Shown one piece after another: positions 26,598 to 37,552 of a DNA stretch of 64,000 nucleotides. The notes under the pieces are model-generated. The model searched no databases, was not told the DNA's origin, and saw only the letters and a list, made by a program, of their open reading frames with translations. Source of the stretch: Trichosphaerium sp. ATCC 40318 (lineage: Eukaryota; Discosea; Flabellinia; Trichosidae). Made by a program: the position numbers and the translations under genes. Position 1 is the stretch's first letter. Every line of letters begins with the position of its first letter. The stretch spans positions 355,091 through 419,090 of the forward strand of contig JALMLS010000277.1 in the NCBI GenBank assembly GCA_038496445.1. Reading direction: 5' to 3'.

Positions 26598-29500
26598 TTA
26601 AGAGCTGTGGTTCTTACCTGTTGGGTCAAAGAATTGGTCCAAAAAATAAAAAAACATAGGCAGCGACATGTCTGTTTTTTGTTTACTTCTACACCTGTAC
26701 ATTTTTTTTTTGCTTAATTTACTTACTTATTTCTTTACACTCACCAGTACGCAGTATTCATGGTCTCGCACATATGTAACGGCGAATACTGTAATAAAAA
26801 ATAAGAACAAAAATCGGACAACAACGGAACGAACCTTTATCCCTGGAGTTTTAGGCGCTCCAAAACGATACGCAACTTCGAGGACATACCCGTCCTCTGT
26901 AGTAATTTTACCCTTACCATGACGTAAATTTTGGTAATACTCTCCTTCGTATATGACTTTACTTCCAGCAGAAGTGTACTTTCCGTTACCATGACGCTAA
27001 AATAAAATAAGAAAAAACCAAGAAAAACATTCTCAACAAACAGGTGATGTTTTTCTATTTTTTTCCGTTTGAAGGCGTACCACACCGCGTTTCCAATCTC
27101 CCTCGTATTTTGCGCCTGCTTTTGTAACGAGTGTTCCTTTACCGTGAATTTTATCATTCTTCCATTGACCGGTATATTCAGATCCATCAACTGAGGTATA
27201 AATACCCTCACCGTTTCGTTTATTTCTGTGCCAATGACCTTTATAAACATCTCCGTTTATATAAGTCATGGCACCCTCACCGTCCATAGAGTCTTTAAGC
27301 CAGTCTCCCTCAAAACGTGTCCCATCAGGCGTAATAAGGGATCCCTTTCCAAATCGCTAAAAACAAGCATTAGCCAAGAATTGTTAGAGCGGTATCTAAA
27401 GGCGTACTCTATCTTGATGCCAGAAACCTTCGTATACTGATTGATCGGCGTATGTACACGTACCCTTTCCTTCTTTTTTGTCTTCTGCCCAATTACCTTC
27501 GTATCGGATATACACAGTACCATTTGGAATAAACTCAACTCCCCTTCCATAACGCTAAAACCACAAAAGTTAGAAAAATAACTCTCGTGGGTTTCTGTTT
27601 AATGGTGTACGTACTTGATCTTCTTTCCATTCGCCCTCGTATTTATAACCTCCTTCTCTTATTAAAAGTCCTTTGCCGTCACGTAGATCATCTGTACTTA
27701 GTGTCAGATAAAAAACATAAAACCACTCAACATGAGATATGTTTTTTTTATACCTTTCCATTGTCCGCGATATTTCTCGCCTGTAGGTGTAGTATATAAT
27801 CCAGCGCCTTCTCTGCAATCATTCTTCCATGAACCAGTGTAGCGCGAACCGTTCCAGTAGTTTAATTTTCCTTTTCCATTGCGACAATTATTGGCCCAAT
27901 TACCCTCATAGCTAAACGAAGTTAAAAAAAAAAAGATGCAAACTTAATTTAGTCATTAATGATACGTACACATCGCCTGAGCAGTTTTTACCGTACTCAC
28001 GTTTTCCTTTACCATGGAATTGGCCATCTTTAAACTGACCTTCGTATCTTTGACCATCAGATAGTTTTAAAACTCCATGACCGTTGAACTAGTGAAGTAA
28101 GATTCGAATGAATCTACAAAAAGTTCTGCCGTACCATATCATTGTCAAACTCTCCAATGTATGTGTCTCCATTTTCAGTCATTAAAGCTCCTTTTCCTTT
28201 CTTTCTACCACTTACTAGAGTTCCTTCGTATACTATAACAAAAAGTTGTCAACAAAGAGTTTCACGCATGTATAAATACGTACCAATTTTTCCTGATTTT
28301 AGAATACCCTGTCCGTGAGGTAGGTCGTTCTTCCACTTTCCTTTATACGTTTCACCGGTTCTAGATAAACCAAAGTTAATGAAGAATTCAAATAAAAGGC
28401 AGAAATATGTAACACGTGGTACTTACAAATATGCTGCCTTTGCGTATCCGCACATAAAGCCATTTTCCCATATGCCCTATGTGTGTTAAGTGTCTTTCTT
28501 TTAGATAAGTTCTTAATACCTCGAACTTACTCCCATTTCTGCTCACATATGCACCTTCACCATGCATCTTTCCATCCTAATATACCTGTCAGATATGCAA
28601 TTCAAAGAGAAAATAGGCTGTGGTTTATGTGCTTGCTAACCTTCCACATGCCATCATATTGGCTGCCCTCCTTATAAGTATAGGCCATTTTTCTTACGCC
28701 ATTATCAGTGCCTAAGAACCAACCCATCTTATCGAGCCTCAAGTCAATGCCTTAAAAAAATCTCTATAAATACAACGCTGTCAAGTGATGTAGTATGAGA
28801 CGTACTGTGATTGAAATTAACTATCCAATCTTTTTTAGCTTGTTCACTAGCCGCTGTCAAAAGAATAGAAGACTCAGGTGTATTAATCTCGAAAGTTGCT
28901 GAACCTAAAATAAAAAAATAAACATCACGTGACACCCAATAAATACCACTTCGCAATGCAAAGAATGTAATAACAATGAACTAAAGAAAAGAAGGCAAAA
29001 AATAATGCGTACCAACATCTGCTGCGTCTTTGATCCAAGCCTGTTCGAATGGAGTATGCCATGCTAGGAAAATGTCAGAGCAATTGTTGAAGGTTTCGGT
29101 AAAATGAAAACGAAAATGAGCATTACATACCAACAGCGACTTCCGCTTTTGCATTTTGACCTGTCAACACAACAATGTCGGAGAAAAGGAGGCACGTGTC
29201 ACACGTGATACCTGACACTGAAGCACTTAGTTTTCCTTCTACTACTAAGTAGCGGGAAGGTAACATAAGTGTTTTAAGGCCAGTTACTTTTGATACAAGC
29301 TTTTCTAATTTGGCTTGAACACCAGAGTCTCTTACACTCTTATTAACAGCCTCTGTAATCTCTTTAATATTATCATGAGCCTTTACTACGTTTCCGTAAT
29401 CAGGATGGTCTTTGGGAGTAACTTTTACAAGTTCCTTAAACAGTAACTTATAACGTGGTACCCTAAACAAACGTAAGCACTGGATGAATATTTTATAGAG

Positions 29501-31280
29501 TAGCTTCGTTTATGGGGTGTACCTTTGTACAGGCATAATCTAGAAAGTTGTATTAGTCTTTTATATAAGCGTATAAGAGCGTACTAGATAAAAATCTAAA
29601 GTCCTACCACACATTTCTTCACATTCTTCTAGGATAGGTTTAACTTTCTTTTTCTTCTTTAGTTTTTGGTAAAGCTGTAAGGCTTTCTCATAATTATCAC
29701 AATATGCCTTGTACATTTTCAAGTACTGGCCCAAGTTAACAAATACGTCACCAACTCTAATATCATTCATGAGGTTCAACAAATGAAAAGTCGACTGAAG
29801 GCCAAAAAGGGTTCTTACTTTCGCTTTGAGTTCCATGATCCAATCCTCTTCTCTAACTCATCTTTTAAATGAATAGAGAAATCACGTATAGAAGACATAT
29901 TTGAGAACAAAGTAAGCTTTTCTTCCTGAGTAATACACTTATTATCTTCATCTGTCATTGGTATCAGAAACAACTTAAAAAAAAAAAGGTCAGTTAATTT
30001 ACGAGTTAAAAAAGACTTGGAAATAAAAACCCCAAAAACGTACTCTAATGCAATCCTCCAATGAGTTCAAATATGACACCTCTGATGTGTACAATTCTCC
30101 TGCAGTCCTCGACCTCTTACTAGAGGCAGAAGCTACACTATCCATAGCTTTGGCGCTACCATGTTTACCTTGCATCTTATATAGCAAACTATCTGTTTGT
30201 GAGCTGGCATGTGAAGGAGACCATGTCGCTGTTCTAGAGCGCTTTCCCTCTTTTTTACGGTCCTTTGGAGGAGATATTGTACTAGGTCTGCCTACTTTAC
30301 GCGCAGACTTAGGGCGACCTAAAAGCCTCTGGGAAGTTTTAGAATGGACTTCTTTCGCTGAAGCATGTCTAGATAAAGTAATATCGCCTACAAATGAACC
30401 TTCCGACGATTGAGAGCGAAGAGAGGAAGAGCTAGATGTAGAACGCTTCCAAGTAGATCCTGGGCTTTGACCACTATAATCTCGATTTCTAGTAGAACGT
30501 TAGGCTTAGTTACGAGTTTGTATTTCTAATTGACGTGCTTTTTGGATTTTTTTACGCTCAAGCTTGCTCTTGACGAATTGGGGCTGTTTCCTCGCCTAAC
30601 AAAGTGTTAGAGAACATGTGGCAACAACCTTGTTGTACTCACGATTTTTTTTTACTTCTCGGTGACGTTATGCTTGCAATTGTCTTCGGGGAGGCGCTTT
30701 CTACGCGAAGTTAAAAGCTATTTGCGTTATATGACGTACCTTTGTCTTTTCGTTTACTTTTGCTCTTTGATGCGTTAATTATGCTGCGTGGGCTGGATAT
30801 TGGAGATGATATAGGGCTAACAATACCCTCAAGATTTATATTGGTTACTTTGGCGTTTTCTATGGCCTCCCCAAAATGTTTGTGGAATGCGTCAGTGTCG
30901 TCTGTGGCGTTGAAATTAACACCCCACACACCGTTTCTGTCCTTCCATTGAACAAATGTTTCTCCTGGTTTTTGAAATATAACTTCCGAGTCAAGTTCTG
31001 AGTTGAGTATCTCCTATGTGTACGATTATTGAGTGTTTTGATTGCTTTTGGTCACTTGCTCGTTTTGTAACAGTGTCTACGCCTGATATTCGACATTTAT
31101 TATCCCTGGTGCGTAGAAATCGTATTTGTGATAGGCCTGAATCGTGAGGCTGCCACAGTTTCTCCTTGTAGGAGTATAATGCAGCAATGACGTTGTGTAT
31201 TACTGCTTCGCCTAATCTAACACCACTGGATGTGTTAGCTAATATCGTACTTTTACCATTCGTGCCTCATTGCTGGACAA
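26598..31280 (-). CDS. EVH1-RhoGEF(DH-PH)-MORN repeat protein
   Basis: A very long multi-exon gene. The N-terminus is an EVH1/WH1 fold: AVIHNVIAALYSYKEKLWQP, RFLRTRDNKCRISG, ILNSELDSEVIFQK, TFVQWKDRNGVWGVNFN. A Ser/Lys/Arg-rich linker follows. The DH domain includes RTAGELYTSEVSYLNSLEDC, GDVFVNLGQYLKMYKAYCDN, YKLLFKELVKVTPKDHPDYG and VVKAHDNIKEITEAVNKSV. The PH domain includes RYLVVEGKL, CLLFSDIVVLTGQ and SEQAKKDWIVNFN. About thirteen MORN repeats finish the protein, for example YKGHWHRNKRNGEGIYT and YEGEWKEDQ. The order resembles alsin (DH-PH-MORN) but with EVH1 replacing RCC1 repeats and without VPS9. The predicted role is activation of a Rho/Rac GTPase at membranes or proline-rich scaffolds. 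Exact start codon and last exon are uncertain. Confidence 0.82.
26840..28700 (-). repeat. MORN repeat array (about 13 units)
   Basis: The C-terminal half of the EVH1-DH-PH gene encodes tandem units of about 23 residues on the MORN plan Y-G-W-x-D/N-x-G-K. Examples are YDGMWKDGKMHGEGAYV, YKGKWKNDLPHGQGIL, YEGQFKDGQFHGKG, YTGSWKNDCREGAGLYT, YTGQWKNDKIHGKGTLV and YEGDWKRG. Several exon borders fall between units. MORN repeats commonly bind membranes or form extended scaffolds. Confidence 0.85.
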
Positions 31281-31782
31281 TATACCGAATTACGTAGCAC
31301 CAAACTGGTGAAGCTAGCGTTGAGTTCTTTTAAACAAGGTAAATAAGTCTATTTAAATTACGTTTCGGAAAAGCAAACAGGAATAAACTTGACCTTGGTT
31401 GTTTAATGGTGCCTGCGACACCTTACTAGCGGCGAAAACCGTTACATCTAAATTGGAAAGAGAAAGTTTTTTTTGGGTAAGTGCTAGCGCTTTAGAGCAG
31501 CATGGCGTGTTGTTAGGACTATACTCCTTTGTACTGTACACTAAATTCAATGTCCGTTCGCTCTGGTACAAAAAAGCCGTAATAAGTGTCTCCTTTCGTT
31601 CAAATCAGTATGATGCAGATTATATTTGAGAATTGATCATAAATACATTATGTACACTGTATACCTAATACATAAAAAAAAAAATATGTTTTGCGTTTTT
31701 TGGTCCAATTATGGTATCAAGTATGCCAAATTATGGCAATCATATCTGCAATAAAGTTGTAGTATCCCAAGTAACAGATAAA
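31281..31782. other. Intergenic stretch, possible 5' exon of the EVH1 gene
   Basis: The EVH1 exon lacks an obvious ATG, so a short 5' exon may lie here. I could not place it. The open frames at 31353-31571 on both strands show no family resemblance. Confidence 0.35.
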
Positions 31783-32387
31783 CTAAAACGCTGTACGATA
31801 AAATAATCTAAAGGCAAAAATGTGTCAATAACTTTTTTTTCTTTGTTACGATGGACGTACGTGTACATCACACGGAACACATGTGACACGATATGGTGTA
31901 CTGATGTAGCCAAGAAAGCCATACCATAAACCACAGGTTCGATTGCATCCCTTTTTGGTGGTACACCAACATTGCCAAGGCGAACATTGGCATCTTCATC
32001 TGGTGCAACAAAAACGCGTGGTTCTGATACGATTGTTGTAGTTTTGACCTCTTGTGGTAACTCGTTACGTTTTTTTAGTACTTCTGTTACAATTGCGTCC
32101 AGGCTCGTTTCTCTGCCTCGTCTCATGTAGTCGCAAACAACCACTGGGGAAACAGTCTCAGAGTTTTCCTCCTATTAGAATAGCGTTAATTAGGCGTAGG
32201 CGGTTAATTAGAAAAAAATTTTCTACCTGTTCTGCATTCTCCGCCAACCGGGAGATTAAAGGCAACCTTACCAAAATTAGTGCATAGTAAACGAATATAT
32301 AGTTTACCTTGATCTATGTCTTGTAGTTTGTTGTTGAGGCCTTTGACCACCAACACGCGTTGTCAAACGCGCTAATGAGAGGCTCAT
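31783..32387 (-). CDS. Hypothetical protein with mitochondrial-type presequence
   Basis: Exon 1 from ATG 32387 encodes MSLSLARLTTRVGGQRPQQQ, an Arg-rich, acid-free start typical of mitochondrial import. It splices (GTAAAC to TTGGTAAG) into LPLISRLAENAEQ, then EENSETVSPVVVCDYMRR, then LDAIVTEVLKKRNELPQE, VSEPRVFVAPDEDANVR, PPKRDAIEPVVYGMAFLATS and HHIVSHVFRVMYT, ending LFYRTAF at 31783. Roughly 155 aa. I do not recognise the family; a small respiratory-complex or membrane-associated subunit is possible. Confidence 0.5.
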
Positions 32388-32451
32388 GTTGCGTGTTTGT
32401 ACGGACTTTTGCTGTATAAAAGTCCATTCTATTCAAACGCTCATTTGGCAA
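32388..32451. promoter_or_regulatory. 64-bp bidirectional promoter with palindrome and TATA box
   Basis: Only 64 bp separate the divergent starts of the putative mitochondrial protein (32387, minus) and the repeat protein (32452, plus). Inside is a perfect inverted repeat, GGACTTTT at 32403-32410 and AAAAGTCC at 32418-32425, with a 7-nt loop, and a TATAAAA element at 32415-32421. An in-frame ATG at 32386 would make the plus-strand gene overlap the minus-strand start. Confidence 0.45.
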
Positions 32452-34430
32452 ATGAGGCTGAGACCGCTTGCAAGACATGTCGAAGTGTTTGAGCAGACAG
32501 CAAGGCGTTTGCGTGTACATACATTCCCTGGTTGGTACAAAATAACTGTTCGCGATGTAATACGCATTCAAGGGAGCGGCATACTGTTGTTGTTAGTACT
32601 ACGTTATAAACACGCTTTTGTAGCGTAATAACGGCAGTATTTAATTGATTTCGCCATAGATTCAAAGGATCGTTGATGAGGACCTTAGAGTATGTATACC
32701 CAGACAATAACTGGATAGCATGGGAGTTTAGGTAGCTAATAACCCTTCTTTAACTTCTTACACTCACTTACGCCATAGAAACGTGCCTCAAGGCTACTGG
32801 AAAGATATACGCAATCAGAGATTAAAGTTTGACGAAATTGGCGAAACACTTGAATTTAAAACCATGGATCTTTGGTACAACACAACATACGATGATATAT
32901 TGGATATGGGTGGCTCTGCCTCTTTAATCACGTGCGCTTTACTAATTACAAAAAAATCTCAGAAGAAAATTACTTTATTGAATCTATGAGTGTAGGTACA
33001 ATAACTCGATGTTTAAAGCTCTTTCATCTATTTATCCTGAGTTCGAATTTCAACCATGGAAGTTTGTGTACGCTTGCTGAGACCTTGGTTTCAATGAAAC
33101 TATTTTTTTTGTTTTGGAATTTTTTAGTCTCACTCTTTTTGTTTGTAGTCGTACTACTCCTTCGTTCTGGGATAATTCAGGACAAATAAGAAGTCTACTA
33201 GATCAAGCAGCAGAACGCCTTGAGGTTAAGACTTTAGTTGAATGGAATACAGTGGGACGCAGCCAAATAGCTCCGTTCATCAAGAGAACTATGGTAGACA
33301 GGTAATTTTTAAAGTTTGTTTTTACTCTTCTTATCCAACTATTTCCATAGACCTGGATCAATGTCTAAACTGTTATCTCTGGCATTTCCTGATCAACCCT
33401 GGACTGAGTTCAAGTACCTACATTTAATTATTACTCTGCTCAACCCGTCATTAACTTAAAAACCTTTAGAGATTCTTTTGAAGATGACGGAGAGGAGAAA
33501 AGAGTTGTGGAGTTTGAACGATTTGCGAAACGATTGGGTATAAAGGTATTGGATGATTGGCATAATATTAGTCGGGAAAACCTAAGATTACTATCTGTCA
33601 CGCCTTTAGGTAGAAAGTACGTCTTTTTTTTGTCACCTGTAACAAAGTTGTGAGTCAGTACCTCATCTTGAGCTTGCACTGACTCATGACTTGTAAATAA
33701 TTCCGGATGTTAATGGTACCATTACTGCTGACAGCTTTACTCTACTTGTCTTTCACTTCAATCAATGAAACGTTCTTGTAAACCTAAACTAACGAAAATT
33801 CAGATATGGTTCAGTATTTAGGGCAGTAGAAACATTGTACCCTAGGCATAGCTTCACAAAATGGAAATTCAGGTGCGTATTAATGCCAACTTTTGTTAAT
33901 GTGTTTTTGATTTTATTTAGTTTGAGAGGTAGTCCTAAAGTTATGCCTTGGGGTTATTGGCTAGACTATGATAATCAACGTAAATTTATCGAGAGATGTG
34001 AATCAATTTTTCGTATCTCCCAACCAAATGATTGGTGAGTATTAACACTTTTCTTGTACTCCATGTGCACGTTTTTTTTTGAAAGTTTCCAACAAACACC
34101 ATTCGTTCATGTGGTTCTACAAAACATTTGAAACTGTATGTACAATGACTAAGTTTTTTCTTTTTCAGGTATAGAGTGTCTATTTTACAGCTTTACAACC
34201 TCGGTGGTAGAGGGATGTGTAGCAGGATATTCAGTACACTTATAGCGTATTATCCAAATATTTCATGGAAAGAAGAAGATTTTGCTGATGCCGGAACAAA
34301 GAGAGCAAACCAAAGGTTTGTTAGATGTTTTATAATTTACTTTGTCTTTTTTCAGAGATATCATTTTTTGTATAGGTGGTTAGTACAATGCTCAGGCATG
34401 CTTTTTTCAAAGGCTTCGTTGATTCGATGA
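32452..34430 (+). CDS. W-repeat protein lacking the nuclease domain
   Basis: Eleven exons give 392 aa: 32452-32585, 32660-32731, 32779-32931, 32996-33067, 33149-33301, 33351-33413, 33470-33616, 33804-33872, 33921-34034, 34169-34315 and 34376-34430. Every intron is phase 2. Five repeats follow the same plan as the gene at 6060-8049: ARRLRVHTFPGWYKITVRDV; YWKDIRNQRLKFDEIGETL with DDILDMGGSA; FWDNSGQIRSLLDQAAERL; FERFAKRLGIKVLDDWHNIS; YWLDYDNQRKFIERCESIF with WYRVSILQLYNLGG. Each ends with a YP...W.(W).F block such as VYPDNNWIAWEF. After ANQRWLVQCSGML the frame stops at 34430, exactly where the paralog begins its nuclease module, so the catalytic part is lost or was never present. It may be a repeat-only binding protein. 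Confidence 0.78.
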
Positions 34431-35273
34431 ACCCAGTAAGGCTTGATCCCAAAGATAGTACTTCTTGCTGGAGTAAAAAGCTAACAACGATGATACTTTT
34501 TTTGTGCACAGAACTTGCAGCTAGCCTTATTGCTGTAAATTAGGCTTGCTGGGGCTATTATTGACGAAAGGAGTGGCGCCTTTCTCAGAATGTAAGTTGA
34601 CAGGCACAATGGCGTACTCGGCCGAATGGGAGTACTAGATCACTGTCGTGTTCATACTTTATTCAAAACTGGCGCAGGGGAATGTTCCAAAACTCCAAAT
34701 TCATGGTAAATCAATCTTGTAACAACCTGAGAAGGTACTTTTTGGTGTTTTTGCTATCACGTGATACAAAAAGCTGTCAACTGATTTATTGCTTAGATGA
34801 GCAATTGTCATTACTTTGTTATCTGTGCACTCTCGGCTATGTCAACACTCGAATATTTTTCCCGTGGATGACAGAAGATAGTACTACCTAAGTCTGCGTA
34901 GAGTGGAGATATTTGACTGCAAACACTGTAAATTGAAAAGACGTGGCACAACCAACCACACACGCGACATGCACTAGAAACCAACAAATACGAAACAGTA
35001 ACAGATTGTATCTAGTACTAAACAATTAAAATCTGTGGAAAAGTAATGCGATACCTAGGTGAGTTTAGTAAATTCGCTAAGTTTGAAGGCAAGTAATAGC
35101 ACATACTGTATTGACCAGTAAAAGCAAAACCAACGACATCTTGGAATCACGTGAAAAGTAATTTTAAGTGAAAGTGTTATCATACAGTCTGCTGAACTTA
35201 GTTTGATTTTCTGTTAAGATACGAAGAAAACTCAAAACAAATTATATCATTTTGTCAAAAGAAGCAAGCGCTA
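34431..35273. other. Intergenic stretch, no nuclease remnant seen
   Basis: I looked for a decayed nuclease module downstream of the repeat protein and did not find the E-x-Q or PYWWD signatures in any frame. CACGTG sites occur near 34756 and 35149. Confidence 0.5.
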
Positions 35274-36714
35274 ATGAGTGTTGCAATTATTGGCGCTGGG
35301 CTAGGTGGACTCACAGCCCACCTCGCATTACGAAAAGTCGGGTTTTCGCAAGTTAAAACGTTTGAGAGAGACCCAGCTTCTCAATACCGCTCGCAAGGAT
35401 ACACAATAGGTTTAAGACAGGATATAGGCATTAAAGCCCTGCGAGAACTAGGATTGGAGGAAGAATTTCAAAAAATTAGTACTTGGCAGAAAACGAAGCT
35501 CGCTTTTTCTAACGCAAAACTGAGTAAGTTACATTTTTTGTTGTTTTTTTATTTTTACTTGTGATCGCTTATTTTTGTATTTAGATGAATTAATGTCACT
35601 CGCTAGTGATCCTTCATCACGGTTTTTTACTCCCAGAGTAGAAAGAGCAGATTTGCGTGACTTGCTGTTGTCTAAATGCTCAAAAGAAGATGTGTTGTTT
35701 GGCAAAGAACTCACCAATATAGAATTATCTGAATCAGATAAGGGTCTCGTTTTAACGTTTGCAGATGGCTCCCAGCATACTTGTGATATTGTTATTGGTG
35801 CAGATGGTACAAGATCTAAAACTAGAAGCTTTCTGAGCGATGACACAGCTGAGTATGCTGGTCTAACTGCTGTAACTGGAAGACAAGTTCTAAACGGTGA
35901 TAAAGATAAATACTTTCGTAAGGCTTTTGGCTTAGATAGGAGTGACAAAGATCCACCAACATCAGTGCTTGCCATGCTCGGATACGGAACTTCAGCCTTT
36001 ATCATCAGGCAAAAATCGCCACAAAACCGAACTGTAGTCGGCTTAGGCACGTGATTCTTTTTCAAAAAAAAAAAGTGCGCCTAATGGTATCGTCTCTAGC
36101 CTTACCTGTAGACTACGACTTCACAGATAAGAATAACAAAAAACAAGTCTACGACTATGTGATGAACTATGAAGCAGTTAAAAACGTACGTGTCTAATAT
36201 TGCCTCAATTCCAAGTTGATGAACTCACCTTAAAACAATACTATAGTGTAAACCCATCAAAGAGTTTTGGGAAACAGTTGATGCAAACGAGGTTACAACA
36301 AGAAGATATCGCGATAGATTACCTCCTACCATCGAAAAGTACAACGCATTTCAAGGAAGAATTACTCTACTTGGAGATGCGTGTCATCCAATGCTACCTT
36401 TTCAAGGTCTTGGTGCTAACACTGCTATACGTGATGGCTTTGTCCTAGGCGAATGCCTTAAAGAGGCACAAGCGAAAGGTCAAACCCTTACAGATGGTCT
36501 CAAAGTGTTCAATGAAAAAACGGTTAAAGCTGGAACAGATGCTGTCAAACAAACTAGATACGCTACGAGCCTCATGCACACAAAGAGTGCTTCTACGATG
36601 ATATATTTTCAATCATTTTTATGGCTCTTTGGATTAGTTACTTATCATCCAAGAGTGGTACTTGCTACACTTACTGGCGTATTCGCTTCTTTTTGTTACT
36701 GGCTGATGAAGTGA
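35274..36714 (+). CDS. FAD-dependent monooxygenase with C-terminal membrane segment
   Basis: Four exons. Exon 1 begins MSVAIIGAGLGGLTAHLALR, the GxGxxG dinucleotide fold, followed by FERDPASQYRSQGYTIGLRQ. Exon 2 contains RVERADLRDLLL and the DG motif VIGADGTRSKTRSFL. Exon 3 starts at 36112 after an intron (36047-36111) with a GC donor (GCACGT). Exon 4 carries the second FAD motif, TLLGDACHPMLPFQGLGAN. The C-terminus has hydrophobic stretches (YFQSFLWLFGLVTYHP; VVLATLTGVFASFCYWLM), so it is probably membrane anchored. About 440 aa, group A flavin monooxygenase (PHBH fold). The substrate cannot be told. Confidence 0.87.
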
Positions 36715-36955
36715 TTACTAGTAATCACTTGCGAAAGTTCGAATTACATACACACTGGCGGTTTTAAACCACACAGGAGCCGCTGGTACTCCTCCTTATT
36801 TTATAGCAGTGTACATTTGAGTCGAATAAAATCCTCTTACAAGCCAGTTTTCTTCTTGTTTTCTGGTTTTTGATTGTACTTTCGCAATCAAGTCTTGTGT
36901 GGTCTAGTCCGATACTATCTCTCGTTACCTTGTGTTATAAACTTCAGGCGAAACA

Positions 36956-37329
36956 ATGGACAGAGGTGATGTTGAGGGAAGTTGTTTTTATTGTTACTCG
37001 TATCTTACACGCTGTAGAATACACCGTGGAAAGAATGCACTACTGATAACGGTCTAAAATACTACTATAACAAGGATACAGCTCAAACATCTTGGGCTAA
37101 GCCTGATGCGCTTAAAACGAACGAGGAAAGGGAAGCTGAACGCGATGCATTAGAGCAGGCGCAAGCTGAGGTACAAATAAACATCAATATCAAGCTAAAT
37201 ACGTATTTAGGCAGAAAACACCCAGGACTAGTAAATACATATGTACAATGCAGTAAACTTAACGGCAATCAGTTTTTTTGTTTCAGCGAACCCAGACTTT
37301 CAGGAGCTCCACAAAGAACAACAGTTTAA
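36956..37329 (+). CDS. Small WW-domain protein
   Basis: Exons: MDRGD from ATG 36956, then the WW domain TPWKECTTDNGLKYYYN / KDTAQTSWAKPDAL with both tryptophans, the central YYY and the final Pro. A charged helix (REAERDALEQAQAE) follows, and then a short last exon (AENTQDYEPRLSGAPQRTTV). About 76 aa with consistent phases. WW domains bind proline-rich partners; the size and charged helix recall fragments of splicing-linked WW/FF proteins, but no FF domain is present. The upstream sequence ACTTCAG|GCGAAACAATGG would allow an earlier start. Confidence 0.65.
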
Positions 37330-37552
37330 AGACGCGAGTAATAATTCTTGAATGTCACGTGTTACGAGGAGGTGACTTGTCAAACTATGGAAGACAGCAC
37401 TGATTGCTCTCTTAACGTAACCAATACTAAAGCTACCTATCGGTTACGTAAGGTATGGTTACTTGGTTGCACTACATACTTAGATTGAACAGTGTATTTG
37501 CTGGAGAGCTGGTGTTACATATTAGCTGTCAAAGCAAGCGTTAAGTTATTTT

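Noticed and set aside
32314-32571. Minus-strand frame of 85 codons over the divergent promoter
   Set aside because: Only the part from ATG 32387 splices into the conserved downstream frame; the longer frame would cover the plus-strand repeat exon.
35529-36065. Long minus-strand frame of 178 codons
   Set aside because: Exact antisense of exon 2 of the FAD monooxygenase, whose motifs are unambiguous.
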